A stretch of 8,531 nucleotides of DNA from DAOPZC01 sp035353175 (GTDB taxonomy: Bacteria > Verrucomicrobiota > Kiritimatiellia > RFP12 > UBA1067), in NCBI GenBank assembly GCA_035353175.1, contig DAOPZC010000117.1, positions 1 through 8,531 on the forward strand, given 5' to 3'. Below, piece by piece: positions 1 to 5,968 of this stretch; the first letter of the stretch is position 1; the number at the start of each line of letters is the position of its first letter. The notes under the pieces were generated by a model. The model was not told the DNA's origin and did no database searches. It saw only the letters and a list, made by a program, of their open reading frames with translations. The position numbers and the translations under genes are program-made.

Positions 1-56
1 GAAAATCATCTCACCGCTCTATCGCTTGCGTGCATTTGCTCTTGCAAGTCAGGCGG
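1..56 (+). repeat. Left copy of a 56-base inverted repeat with internal hairpin
   Basis: This copy matches the reverse complement of 8475-8530 at 51 of 56 positions. The outer 25 bases (1-25, beginning GAAAATCATC) and bases 41-56 (CTTGCAAGTCAGGCGG) are identical in both copies. The differences are at 26, 35 and 38-40. Bases 23-28 (CGCTTG) can pair with 50-55 (CAGGCG), with one G-T wobble at base 26, and an inner TGCA at 31-34 pairs with 43-46. The match stops at base 57. It may continue beyond the window's left edge, so the true length is unknown. Its nature is not established: it could be the end of a mobile or invertible segment, the end of an insertion sequence lying outside the window, or a dispersed REP-like element. 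Confidence 0.9.
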
Positions 57-475
57 CCTATTCCTTTGGATTTGGCATGCAAAAGAACGGTCTTTCGGAG
101 AAACGGCCCAACCAAATCGCCTCTCAACTTGGCTGCCAACGCATACACAAGTAGGGCGGTTTCTCCAAAACCGCCGCCATGAAGGACTAAGCCGTGATCC
201 GCATCCCCCTGAGTGTCGGGGTGCTTGGTCGGCGAGTGCGGCGGGCTTCGTCACATCATGAAACTGGTGCGCCGCTTCGCCCGGCTCACGATCCCGCCGC
301 AGAACACATCCGCTGGGCCATGCGCTCCGTGCGCGGCTAAATCCAGGGGCAGGCGGCGCCGCCGAGTGGCTTGGGGGCCGGCCCAACACGCACAGGGCCC
401 GCATGCGCAAGCTCGGCATTCCGTACCGCCGCTCCGCCACACGCTGGGAAGGATCAACCGGATGCGTTGCGTACC
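57..475. other. Gene-free stretch with palindromes, no recognised content
   Basis: No open frame here has a convincing start, ribosome site or familiar protein. The longest, on the minus strand at 6-440, is rich in Arg, Pro, Ser and Ala and looks like translated GC-rich noncoding DNA. There is an 8-bp perfect hairpin at 155-175 (listed separately), a 12-base perfect palindrome GGCGGCGCCGCC at 352-363, and a TTGGG/CCCAA inverted repeat at 371-386 surrounding the palindrome GGGCCGGCCC (375-384). Because the phosphatase-like gene ends at 476 on the minus strand, this is its 3' flank. I see no hairpin followed by a T run that would make a classical terminator. Confidence 0.6.
155..175. other. Perfect 8-bp hairpin with 5-base loop
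   Basis: GGCGGTTT (155-162) and AAACCGCC (168-175) are perfect inverse complements around the loop CTCCA. Neither strand has a run of T directly after the stem, so it is not a classical intrinsic terminator. It could act as a 3'-end stabiliser for the minus-strand transcript, or be part of an unrecognised noncoding element. Confidence 0.5.
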
Positions 476-1633
476 TCAGCGGCTACGCCGCGGAAAAATC
501 TGCCGGTCGATCACACTGCCGTCCAGCCGCTTCAAATCTGCAGTCATCCGTCCGGCGGCATGGTCGAAGGTCAACAGCATGTAGTTGGCGACGGGCTCAC
601 TCACCACCGCCTTGGGATCCCGGTACACGTCGCCGGCCTTCGCCACGCACGTGTTATAATAGGGAAATCCGTTACTTTCCACCGCGCGCTCGGCGAAGTA
701 GCCGAAACCGGTGATGCACAGGGTGCCGCGGCTGAACATCTCATGCCACGCGTCCTTTTCCAAGCTTCTGCAATTGCTCCGCTCGTTCATCAGCGTCACC
801 ACGAATCCCGAAGTGGCGGCGCGCGTCTGACCGTCGTACCAGGCGAACTGCTCAGAACCGCGGTGGAAATCATGGCACGACTGGAACGTCGTGCCGAAAT
901 CGTACACGTGCTGCATGTCGAGCGCCAGAAAAGTGACGTCGGCCTGAGGTATCGTGAAAGCCCACTTCCAGCCGGCATCCGGCAGCGCGAACACGCTCAG
1001 ATAGGCCTGCGCGTCGACATCGTACACATCACTCCCCGCGCCCGGCCGCTTGTTCGCGCGCGGGCCGACCTGCTTGTCGTGGTTTCCGAGAATCGGCATG
1101 AACGGGGTGGAGGCGAAAAAGGCGGACTCCGACTTGAGCATGCCGATGAACGGCTCGACATAGGTTTTGTCGCCGGTCTGCTTAGGATTGGTGATGTGCG
1201 CGACATTATCGCCGACCGTCAGCAGCATATGCGGCTTGTCGGCCTTGAGCGCCGTCAGGTCGGGATGTCCCGCATACCCCCAGTCGCCGATTACCGCCAC
1301 GCGCACACCGTCCTCCGGCAAGGTCTGGAAACAGCAGGTTGCCGATTTCTGATTGCCGGTTTCCACGCGATAGAACACCGTGGCCCCGCGCTGCGGGGTC
1401 GGGATCTCCACGTGGTGCAGCGTCCGCTCGCCCGCTTGGCACACCTCCCGGGCGCACGCCGCATCCGCGCCGTAGCACACGCGCGAAGCCCCCGTCCTCG
1501 AGCTCTTCCAGTTCACCACGGTGTTCTCCGGCGTGGCCGAGCGGTGCGTCAGCCAAACCGCCTCCACCTGCGACCGCGCCATTTCCGGCACCGCCATCGA
1601 CACAACCAGCAGAAGCCCCCACATCGACCGCAT
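476..1633 (-). CDS. Secreted purple-acid-phosphatase-like metallophosphoesterase, degenerate active site
   Basis: The 385-residue protein has a signal peptide (about 1-21), a fibronectin III-like N-terminal domain typical of purple acid phosphatases (about 23-105), and a calcineurin-like phosphoesterase fold (about 110-380). Motif I (GDWG, 116-119) and motif III (GNHD, 183-186) are intact. In motif II (GD at 141-142) the expected Tyr is Ala145, followed by His146. In motif IV the expected His is Asn283. In motif V the family's GHxH is GFGY (309-312), followed by the usual ER pair (315-316). So Asp117, Asp142 and Asn184 remain, but four of seven bimetal ligands appear replaced. By family it should be a periplasmic or secreted phosphomonoesterase; by residues it may have an altered metal site or be a pseudoenzyme. 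The reading frame is intact, so it is not an obvious pseudogene. The ATG at 1633 is supported by AAGGGG six bases upstream. The motif alignment was made by eye. Confidence 0.85.
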   Translation of the reverse strand: MRSMWGLLLVVSMAVPEMARSQVEAVWLTHRSATPENTVVNWKSSRTGASRVCYGADAACAREVCQAGERTLHHVEIPTPQRGATVFYRVETGNQKSATCCFQTLPEDGVRVAVIGDWGYAGHPDLTALKADKPHMLLTVGDNVAHITNPKQTGDKTYVEPFIGMLKSESAFFASTPFMPILGNHDKQVGPRANKRPGAGSDVYDVDAQAYLSVFALPDAGWKWAFTIPQADVTFLALDMQHVYDFGTTFQSCHDFHRGSEQFAWYDGQTRAATSGFVVTLMNERSNCRSLEKDAWHEMFSRGTLCITGFGYFAERAVESNGFPYYNTCVAKAGDVYRDPKAVVSEPVANYMLLTFDHAAGRMTADLKRLDGSVIDRQIFPRRSR

Positions 1634-1639
1634 AGTGTT

Positions 1640-1645
1640 CCCCTT
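1640..1645 (-). promoter_or_regulatory. Shine-Dalgarno site of the phosphatase-like gene
   Basis: On the minus strand AAGGGG lies six bases before the ATG at 1633-1631. This fixes the start and places the hydrophobic signal peptide at the N-terminus. Confidence 0.6.
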
Positions 1646-1659
1646 TTTGAGTTTTCAAC

Positions 1660-1687
1660 ATCATACCGTGACCGGAACGGAACACAA
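1660..1687 (-). promoter_or_regulatory. Candidate sigma70-type promoter for the phosphatase-like gene
   Basis: The minus strand reads TTGTGT (1687-1682), a 16-base spacer, then TATGAT (1665-1660). The -10 box matches the consensus at five of six positions; the -35 box at only three. Transcription would start near 1653, giving a leader of about 20 bases that contains the Shine-Dalgarno site. This is a visual match only. Confidence 0.4.
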
Positions 1688-1773
1688 CCACAAAGCGCGC
1701 TCATTCTTGCGGCTTTCATCCGTTTTCACTTCCGGCCAAGGAACCGTCTGTGGTTTAATCGGTCACGTCCGCA

Positions 1774-1783
1774 CACCTAGGTG
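1774..1783. promoter_or_regulatory. 10-base perfect palindrome upstream of nth
   Basis: CACCTAGGTG is a perfect palindrome 28 bases before the nth start codon, in the spacer between two divergent genes. That position suits a dimeric repressor's operator. A 10-base palindrome can also occur by chance, and I see no second copy in the window. Confidence 0.25.
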
Positions 1784-1811
1784 CCTGTTTCACACAACGG
1801 TATCCTCAACC

Positions 1812-2462
1812 ATGAACGCATCCGACATTCCATCCGTCAACCGGCTGCTGAAGGTCGCCTTCCACAGCGTGAAGGCACCAATCATTGATCTCGTCGCCAT
1901 CCAGACGCGCGATCCTTTCCGCGTTCTGCTCGGCACCATTCTCAGCGCGCGCACCAAAGATGCTTGCACCGCCGCGGCGTGCGCACGCCTGTTCGGGAAG
2001 GTCACGACGCCGGACGACTTGCGCCGTATCCCGCTCAACGAACTCGAACGGACCATCTACCCCGTGGGATTCTTCCGCGATAAAGCCCGCCACATGAAGG
2101 AACTTCCCGACGTCTTGGACGCGAAATTCGGCGGCGTGTTGCCCGACACCGTCGAGGCGCTGTGTGAACTGCCCGGCGTGGGGCGTAAAACCGCAAACCT
2201 CGTCGTGGCACTCGGCTTCGACAAACCCGCCATCTGCGTAGACGTGCATGTCCACCGCATCACCAACCGGCTCGGTCTCATCAGCACCGCGAAACCGTAC
2301 GAAACCGAAATGGCACTGCGCGAAATACTGCCCGTCCGCTACTGGAAAACATGGAACTCATATCTTGTCGCCTTCGGGCAGACACGGTGCGCTCCGCGCA
2401 ATCCGCACTGCGCGGATTGTCCCATTGCCAATTACTGCGATTCCCGCAAAATAACGCCCTGA
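1812..2462 (+). CDS. nth: Endonuclease III, DNA glycosylase/AP lyase
   Basis: The 216-residue protein is close to the usual length of endonuclease III (211 in E. coli). This cytoplasmic base-excision-repair enzyme removes oxidised pyrimidines and nicks the abasic site. The helix-hairpin-helix is LPGVGRKTANLV (120-131), with Lys126 at the position of the catalytic lysine. Asp144 in VDVHVHR corresponds to the catalytic aspartate. The C-terminus has the canonical 4Fe-4S pattern C-x6-C-x2-C-x5-C (Cys193, 200, 203, 209). The SARTKD segment (45-50) and the VDVHVHR form resemble the archaeal/eukaryotic-like branch of the family more than E. coli Nth. The frame stays open upstream to 1521, but that part overlaps the divergent gene and its flank, and homology begins after the ATG at 1812. 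No Shine-Dalgarno site is visible before this ATG, so translation may be leaderless or weak. It is separated from the next gene by 112 bases and is probably not part of that operon. Confidence 0.95.
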   Translation: MNASDIPSVNRLLKVAFHSVKAPIIDLVAIQTRDPFRVLLGTILSARTKDACTAAACARLFGKVTTPDDLRRIPLNELERTIYPVGFFRDKARHMKELPDVLDAKFGGVLPDTVEALCELPGVGRKTANLVVALGFDKPAICVDVHVHRITNRLGLISTAKPYETEMALREILPVRYWKTWNSYLVAFGQTRCAPRNPHCADCPIANYCDSRKITP

Positions 2463-2509
2463 ATCGCGATGAGGCGATCTGAGGAAATCGAGGGGCATCA
2501 ACTTCGCGT

Positions 2510-2539
2510 TTGCTTCCCCCACCCACCCTCCGCTATGAT
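2510..2539 (+). promoter_or_regulatory. Candidate promoter of the five-gene operon
   Basis: TTGCTT (2510-2515), an 18-base spacer, then TATGAT (2534-2539). The -10 box matches the consensus at five of six positions and is the same hexamer used in the candidate promoter of the phosphatase-like gene. The -35 box is weak. The predicted start near 2546 leaves a leader of about 29 bases containing GGAGGTG (2563-2569) before the ATG at 2575. This is a visual match only. Confidence 0.45.
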
Positions 2540-2574
2540 TGCAGAACAATCTGCTCACGTATGGAGGTGCTTGA

Positions 2575-3045
2575 ATGCGACTCAAGATGTCATTGCTTTG
2601 CGCGTTTGCGCTGGCCAGAATCGTGTCAGCCGAAACGATGCGCGTACAGGTCCAATCCGGACAGGTTCGAGGCACGCCGTCATTTCTCGGCCAAGTGATC
2701 ACGACCTTGCCATATGGACAAGCCGTTGAAATCACCGGCGCGCAGGGGGCGTGGACGCAGGTGCGGACTCCGGACGGCAAAACCGGATGGATGAACAGCT
2801 CCGCGCTGACCACCAAGAAAATTTCGACCCGGACAGGCGGCAACGTGTCGGCCGGCGCCTCGGGTAACGAACTGGCTTTGGCCGGCAAAGGTTTCAACGC
2901 AGATGTCGAAGCGCAGTTCAAAGCCCAACATGCCGAGGTGGATTTCGCATGCGTCGACAGAATGGTGAAAATGAACGCTTCCCCCTCTGAGATTGACGCT
3001 TTCGCAAAAGCCGGCGGGTTGAAGCAGACCGGAGGTGAACAATGA
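2575..3045 (+). CDS. Exported SH3b-domain protein
   Basis: The 156-residue protein starts with a signal peptide (cleavage likely after VSA, residue 19). A bacterial SH3 (SH3b/SH3_3) domain spans about residues 22-82 and ends in the typical GWMNSSAL segment (71-78). After a Gly/Ser/Thr-rich linker (about 84-98) comes a C-terminal helical segment (98-156) with LAGKGF (102-107) and VDRM (127-130), which looks like a conserved module of its own but which I cannot name. SH3b domains usually bind peptidoglycan or envelope proteins; no catalytic domain is present, so it is more likely an adaptor than a wall hydrolase. The start is fixed by a strong GGAGGTG at 2563-2569, five bases upstream. Its stop overlaps the start of the M48 gene, which suggests that the two products work together in the periplasm. 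Function is inferred. Confidence 0.85.
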   Translation: MRLKMSLLCAFALARIVSAETMRVQVQSGQVRGTPSFLGQVITTLPYGQAVEITGAQGAWTQVRTPDGKTGWMNSSALTTKKISTRTGGNVSAGASGNELALAGKGFNADVEAQFKAQHAEVDFACVDRMVKMNASPSEIDAFAKAGGLKQTGGEQ

Positions 3046-3956
3046 AACGACATCTCACACCTCTATACGGCTGCGCGTTGGCCGCGGCGCTCTTGCCGAC
3101 GGGTTGCTCAACTGTGGCGCAATACGGCACTATGGCGGGACAAGCCGCCGGCGTCATCACGGCAGATCAGGCCCAGTCGATCAACCGCTCGGCGGTGGCG
3201 ATGGAAAAAACCTTCCAAGACATTACGCCTGAGCAGGAATACTACATCGGGCGATCCGTCGCTGCCACGGTGCTGGCGACTTACAGGCCCTATGACCAAG
3301 CGGCTTTGAACCAGTATCTCACCGTGCTCGGCCAAACGCTGGCCCAATATTCGGACAAGCCCGAGACTTTCGGCGGATATCACTTCCTTGTCATTGAAAC
3401 AGAGGAAGTCAACGCGTTTGCGGCTCCGGGCGGCCTGATCCTCGTCTCGCGCGGCCTGTTGCGGTGCTGCCGCAGCGAAGACGCGTTAGCCGCCGTATTG
3501 GCACATGAAATCGGCCACGTGCAGAACCAACACGGTCTGCGCGCGATTAAGAAAGGCCGCCTGAATGCCGCGTTGACCACGCTCGCCGTCGAAGCCGGCA
3601 AAAACCTCGCCGGTGAGAGTCTGGCGGAAGTGACGAAAGCCTTTGAAGGCAGTATCACCGACATCAGTTCCACCCTGATGAACAGCGGTTACGCCCGCAC
3701 GCTTGAGCACGATGCAGACGCCGCCGCCGTGCAGATACTGTCACGCGCCGGCTATAACCCCAAAGCGCTGGTCGACATGCTCGGCCAGATGAAGACGCGG
3801 ATCGGCGTCGAAACGGGCCGCGGATTCGGTAAGACGCATCCCTCGCCGGATGTGCGCATCGAGCATGTCAGAACTTTGATCGGAGCGCAGCTGGCTGCTG
3901 CCGTGCCAGCCGCACGGCAACGGCGCTTCAACGATGCGATCGGCATGATCCGTTAA
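3042..3956 (+). CDS. M48-family zinc metalloprotease, predicted lipoprotein
   Basis: The 304-residue protein begins with a hydrophobic signal followed by LLPTGC (17-22). Cys22 is the probable lipidated residue, though Pro at -3 departs from the usual lipobox. The peptidase M48 domain spans about 60-285. It carries the HEIGH zinc motif (155-159, catalytic Glu156) and a third zinc ligand Glu222 in LEHDAD (221-226), so it should be active. A conserved EVNAFAAPGG segment (122-131) precedes the active site, as in periplasmic M48 proteases of the BepA/LoiP type that process or discard misassembled outer-membrane proteins. The start is set by GGAGGTG at 3031-3037 and overlaps the SH3b stop by 4 bases. 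It is not the inner-membrane HtpX type, because no multi-pass segments are visible. The substrate is unknown; the context suggests a role in envelope quality control linked to the downstream cAMP genes. Confidence 0.92.
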   Translation: MKRHLTPLYGCALAAALLPTGCSTVAQYGTMAGQAAGVITADQAQSINRSAVAMEKTFQDITPEQEYYIGRSVAATVLATYRPYDQAALNQYLTVLGQTLAQYSDKPETFGGYHFLVIETEEVNAFAAPGGLILVSRGLLRCCRSEDALAAVLAHEIGHVQNQHGLRAIKKGRLNAALTTLAVEAGKNLAGESLAEVTKAFEGSITDISSTLMNSGYARTLEHDADAAAVQILSRAGYNPKALVDMLGQMKTRIGVETGRGFGKTHPSPDVRIEHVRTLIGAQLAAAVPAARQRRFNDAIGMIR

Positions 3957-3969
3957 CCGGCCAGCGGTT

Positions 3970-5958
3970 ATGGACAAACGCATACTCCAAAGTTTGGGTG
4001 TCGGCTGCGGTGCCGCGGGCATTGCGCTGCTCCTTTGGCAGGGCGGACTGCTCGACCGCTTCGAGTATTCGACGTGGGCATGGCGCGTCAACGTCTTCGC
4101 AGCCCTCCGGTCACCGTCCCCCGACATCAAGGTCGTCCTGCTCGATCAAGCCAGTCTGGACTGGGGAACCAAAGAGATGGGGTGGTCATGGCCGTGGCCG
4201 CGCGAAGTCTACGCGCCGCTGTTGGACTTTTGCCGAAGCGGCGGCGCAAAGGTGATTGCCTTCGACGTCCTTTTTACGGAACCTTCCGTCTACGGCGTGG
4301 CCGACGACGAGGCGTTCGGCGCGGCGATCCGACGTTCCGCCGCCTTCGTCGGCGCGGCGTTCTACGGACGAGACCGCGTGACACCGCCGATTCCGGCAGT
4401 GGCGACGAATGCGACCGTGTTGGCCAATGTCAGCGATGAGCCTGATCCCGACGGCGTTTTCCGCCGCGCCACGCTTTTGCGATCTGAAGCGGACCGCCGT
4501 GTTTCTTCTCTGGGTTATGCGGCCTGGCAGATCTGCTCCGGTGCCGAGGCTGAACCGCGGAGACATGCGTTGCCTTTAGATACGCACGGCCGGCTGATCC
4601 TGAACTTCGCGGGAACCAACGGCTCGCACCAGTCCTTCAGCGCCGCCGCGATCATCCAATCCGGCATGAGACTTCAAGCCGGGGAGACGCCCCCAATCGC
4701 ACCTTCCGTCTTCAGCAACGCCTATGTCTTTGTCGGTTTTAGCGCGCCGGGCCTCATGGACCTGCGCCCCACGCCGATCAGCCGTGTGGCGCCGGGCGTG
4801 GAAATTCACGCGACGGTGCTCGACAACCTGCTGACACAAAATCTGTTGCGCGACGCGCCGAAACCCGGCGTGATGCTGGTCACCCTGCTGCTGGCGTGCC
4901 TGTCCGCATGGCGCGTGCTGTATGCGCGCAACGCGACCCGCAGTGCACTGGCCTTTGCCGTCTGCCTGCCCACCCCCATTGTCATCGGCTATCTCGCCTA
5001 TGCGTTCGGCTACTGGTGGCCTGTCGTCGTTGGGCTGCTGGCCCTCGCCGGCGCGCTGGTCGGTGCCGTCATCCTGAGCTATGCCACCGAGGGCCGCCAA
5101 AAGGCTTTCATCAAAAACGCATTCCGCCATTACCTTGGCGAAGAGGTCATCGACCAGATCATCGCCGACCCCGGGAAACTGATGCTCGGCGGCGAGAAGC
5201 GCGAACTGACGGTCTTTTTTTCCGACATCGAAAAATTTTCAACCTTTTCCGAACGGCTCGACCCCGTCGTTCTGACCTCGCTGCTGAACGATTACCTCAG
5301 CGACATGAGCGCCATCATCAAAGAGGAGGGCGGCTACCTCGACAAGTATATCGGCGATGCCATCGTCGCGTTCTGGAATGCGCCCGTAGCCCAGCCCGAC
5401 CATGCCGCGCGCGCCTGCCGCGCTGCGCTGCGATGCCAACGCAGGCTCGCAGAACGGCGTCATGAGTTTGAGCAGCGCACCGGCGTCGTCTTGCGTGCGC
5501 GGATCGGCATCAATACGGGAGACGCCATCGTCGGCAACATGGGTTCCCGAGAACGGTTCAACTATACAATCCTCGGCGATGCGGCCAACCTTGCCTCCCG
5601 CTTGGAGGGCGCGAACAAAGCCTTCGGCACTTACCTGATGGTTTCCGAAAGCACCTGGCGGCAGGCGGGCGACGGATGGATCGGCCGCGAGCTGGCCTGC
5701 CTGCGTGTGGTCGGGAGAAAAAGCCCCGTACGCGTTTTTGAGCCGGCCGGATTTGCCGATGCCGCGCTCCCGGAATCGTGGGCTGACTTCGAAACCGCCA
5801 GGCGCCTTTTCGAGCAGGGCCGCTTTGCGGAGGCGCTGCCGCTGTTCGCGCGGTGGCCCGCCGATGCGGCATGCTGCGCCTACGCCATAAAATGCCGCAG
5901 CCTGACGGATAGCCCGCCGGACACCTGGAGCGGCATTTGGGAACTGAACGAGAAATGA
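3970..5958 (+). CDS. CHASE2-domain class III adenylate cyclase
   Basis: The 662-residue protein has one N-terminal membrane segment (about 10-27), a periplasmic CHASE2 sensor domain (about 30-295), three membrane segments (about 300-317, 326-346 and 349-371) and a cytoplasmic class III cyclase domain (about 378-592). All six expected functional residues can be placed: metal-binding Asp419 (FFSDIEKFS) and Asp463 (KYIGDAIVAF), adenine-selecting Lys459 and Thr533 (NYTILGDAAN), and transition-state Asn540 and Arg544. The Lys/Thr pair is typical of class IIIb adenylate cyclases, so cAMP rather than cGMP is the expected product. A C-terminal tail (about 600-645) looks like a single TPR-type helix pair. 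The ligand of CHASE2 is unknown. The ATG at 3970 is the only plausible start: the frame has a stop at 3946 and no other start codon between. It lacks a good Shine-Dalgarno site, so translation may depend on re-initiation after the M48 stop 13 bases earlier. Confidence 0.95.
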   Translation: MDKRILQSLGVGCGAAGIALLLWQGGLLDRFEYSTWAWRVNVFAALRSPSPDIKVVLLDQASLDWGTKEMGWSWPWPREVYAPLLDFCRSGGAKVIAFDVLFTEPSVYGVADDEAFGAAIRRSAAFVGAAFYGRDRVTPPIPAVATNATVLANVSDEPDPDGVFRRATLLRSEADRRVSSLGYAAWQICSGAEAEPRRHALPLDTHGRLILNFAGTNGSHQSFSAAAIIQSGMRLQAGETPPIAPSVFSNAYVFVGFSAPGLMDLRPTPISRVAPGVEIHATVLDNLLTQNLLRDAPKPGVMLVTLLLACLSAWRVLYARNATRSALAFAVCLPTPIVIGYLAYAFGYWWPVVVGLLALAGALVGAVILSYATEGRQKAFIKNAFRHYLGEEVIDQIIADPGKLMLGGEKRELTVFFSDIEKFSTFSERLDPVVLTSLLNDYLSDMSAIIKEEGGYLDKYIGDAIVAFWNAPVAQPDHAARACRAALRCQRRLAERRHEFEQRTGVVLRARIGINTGDAIVGNMGSRERFNYTILGDAANLASRLEGANKAFGTYLMVSESTWRQAGDGWIGRELACLRVVGRKSPVRVFEPAGFADAALPESWADFETARRLFEQGRFAEALPLFARWPADAACCAYAIKCRSLTDSPPDTWSGIWELNEK

Positions 5959-5964
5959 GGAGGT
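5958..5964 (+). promoter_or_regulatory. Perfect AGGAGGT Shine-Dalgarno before the MBL gene
   Basis: AGGAGGT begins at the last base of the cyclase stop codon. Two adjacent ATGs follow, at 5969 (4 bases away) and 5972 (7 bases away). The spacing fits 5972 slightly better, so the protein may start at the second Met (282 residues). Homology cannot separate the two. Confidence 0.7.
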
Positions 5965-5968
5965 CGAC

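Noticed and set aside
1..56. Integron attC site or CRISPR repeat
   Set aside because: There is no GTTRRRY/RYYYAAC core typical of attC, and only two distant inverted copies with no spacers between repeated units.
194..340. 48-codon plus-strand frame starting with GTG in the left flank
   Set aside because: There is no Shine-Dalgarno site, no homology I can recognise and no conserved feature. I cannot separate it from chance.
6..440. Minus-strand open frame of 144 codons in the left flank
   Set aside because: It has no ribosome site, no familiar motif and a low-complexity Arg/Ser/Pro composition, and it runs into the end repeat.
371..1780. Long open frame on the plus strand covering the phosphatase-like gene
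   Set aside because: It runs antisense to a gene with clear domain motifs and a signal peptide. Its product is Arg/His/Ala-rich with no recognisable domain, and such frames are common opposite GC-rich genes.
2575..3045. SH3b protein as a peptidoglycan hydrolase
   Set aside because: No NlpC/P60, amidase or lysozyme-type catalytic domain or Cys-His arrangement is visible; only the SH3b domain and a short helical module are present.
2358..3053. Minus-strand open frame of 231 codons opposite the 3' end of nth and the SH3b gene
   Set aside because: It spans two well-supported plus-strand genes and their promoter gap and encodes nothing recognisable.
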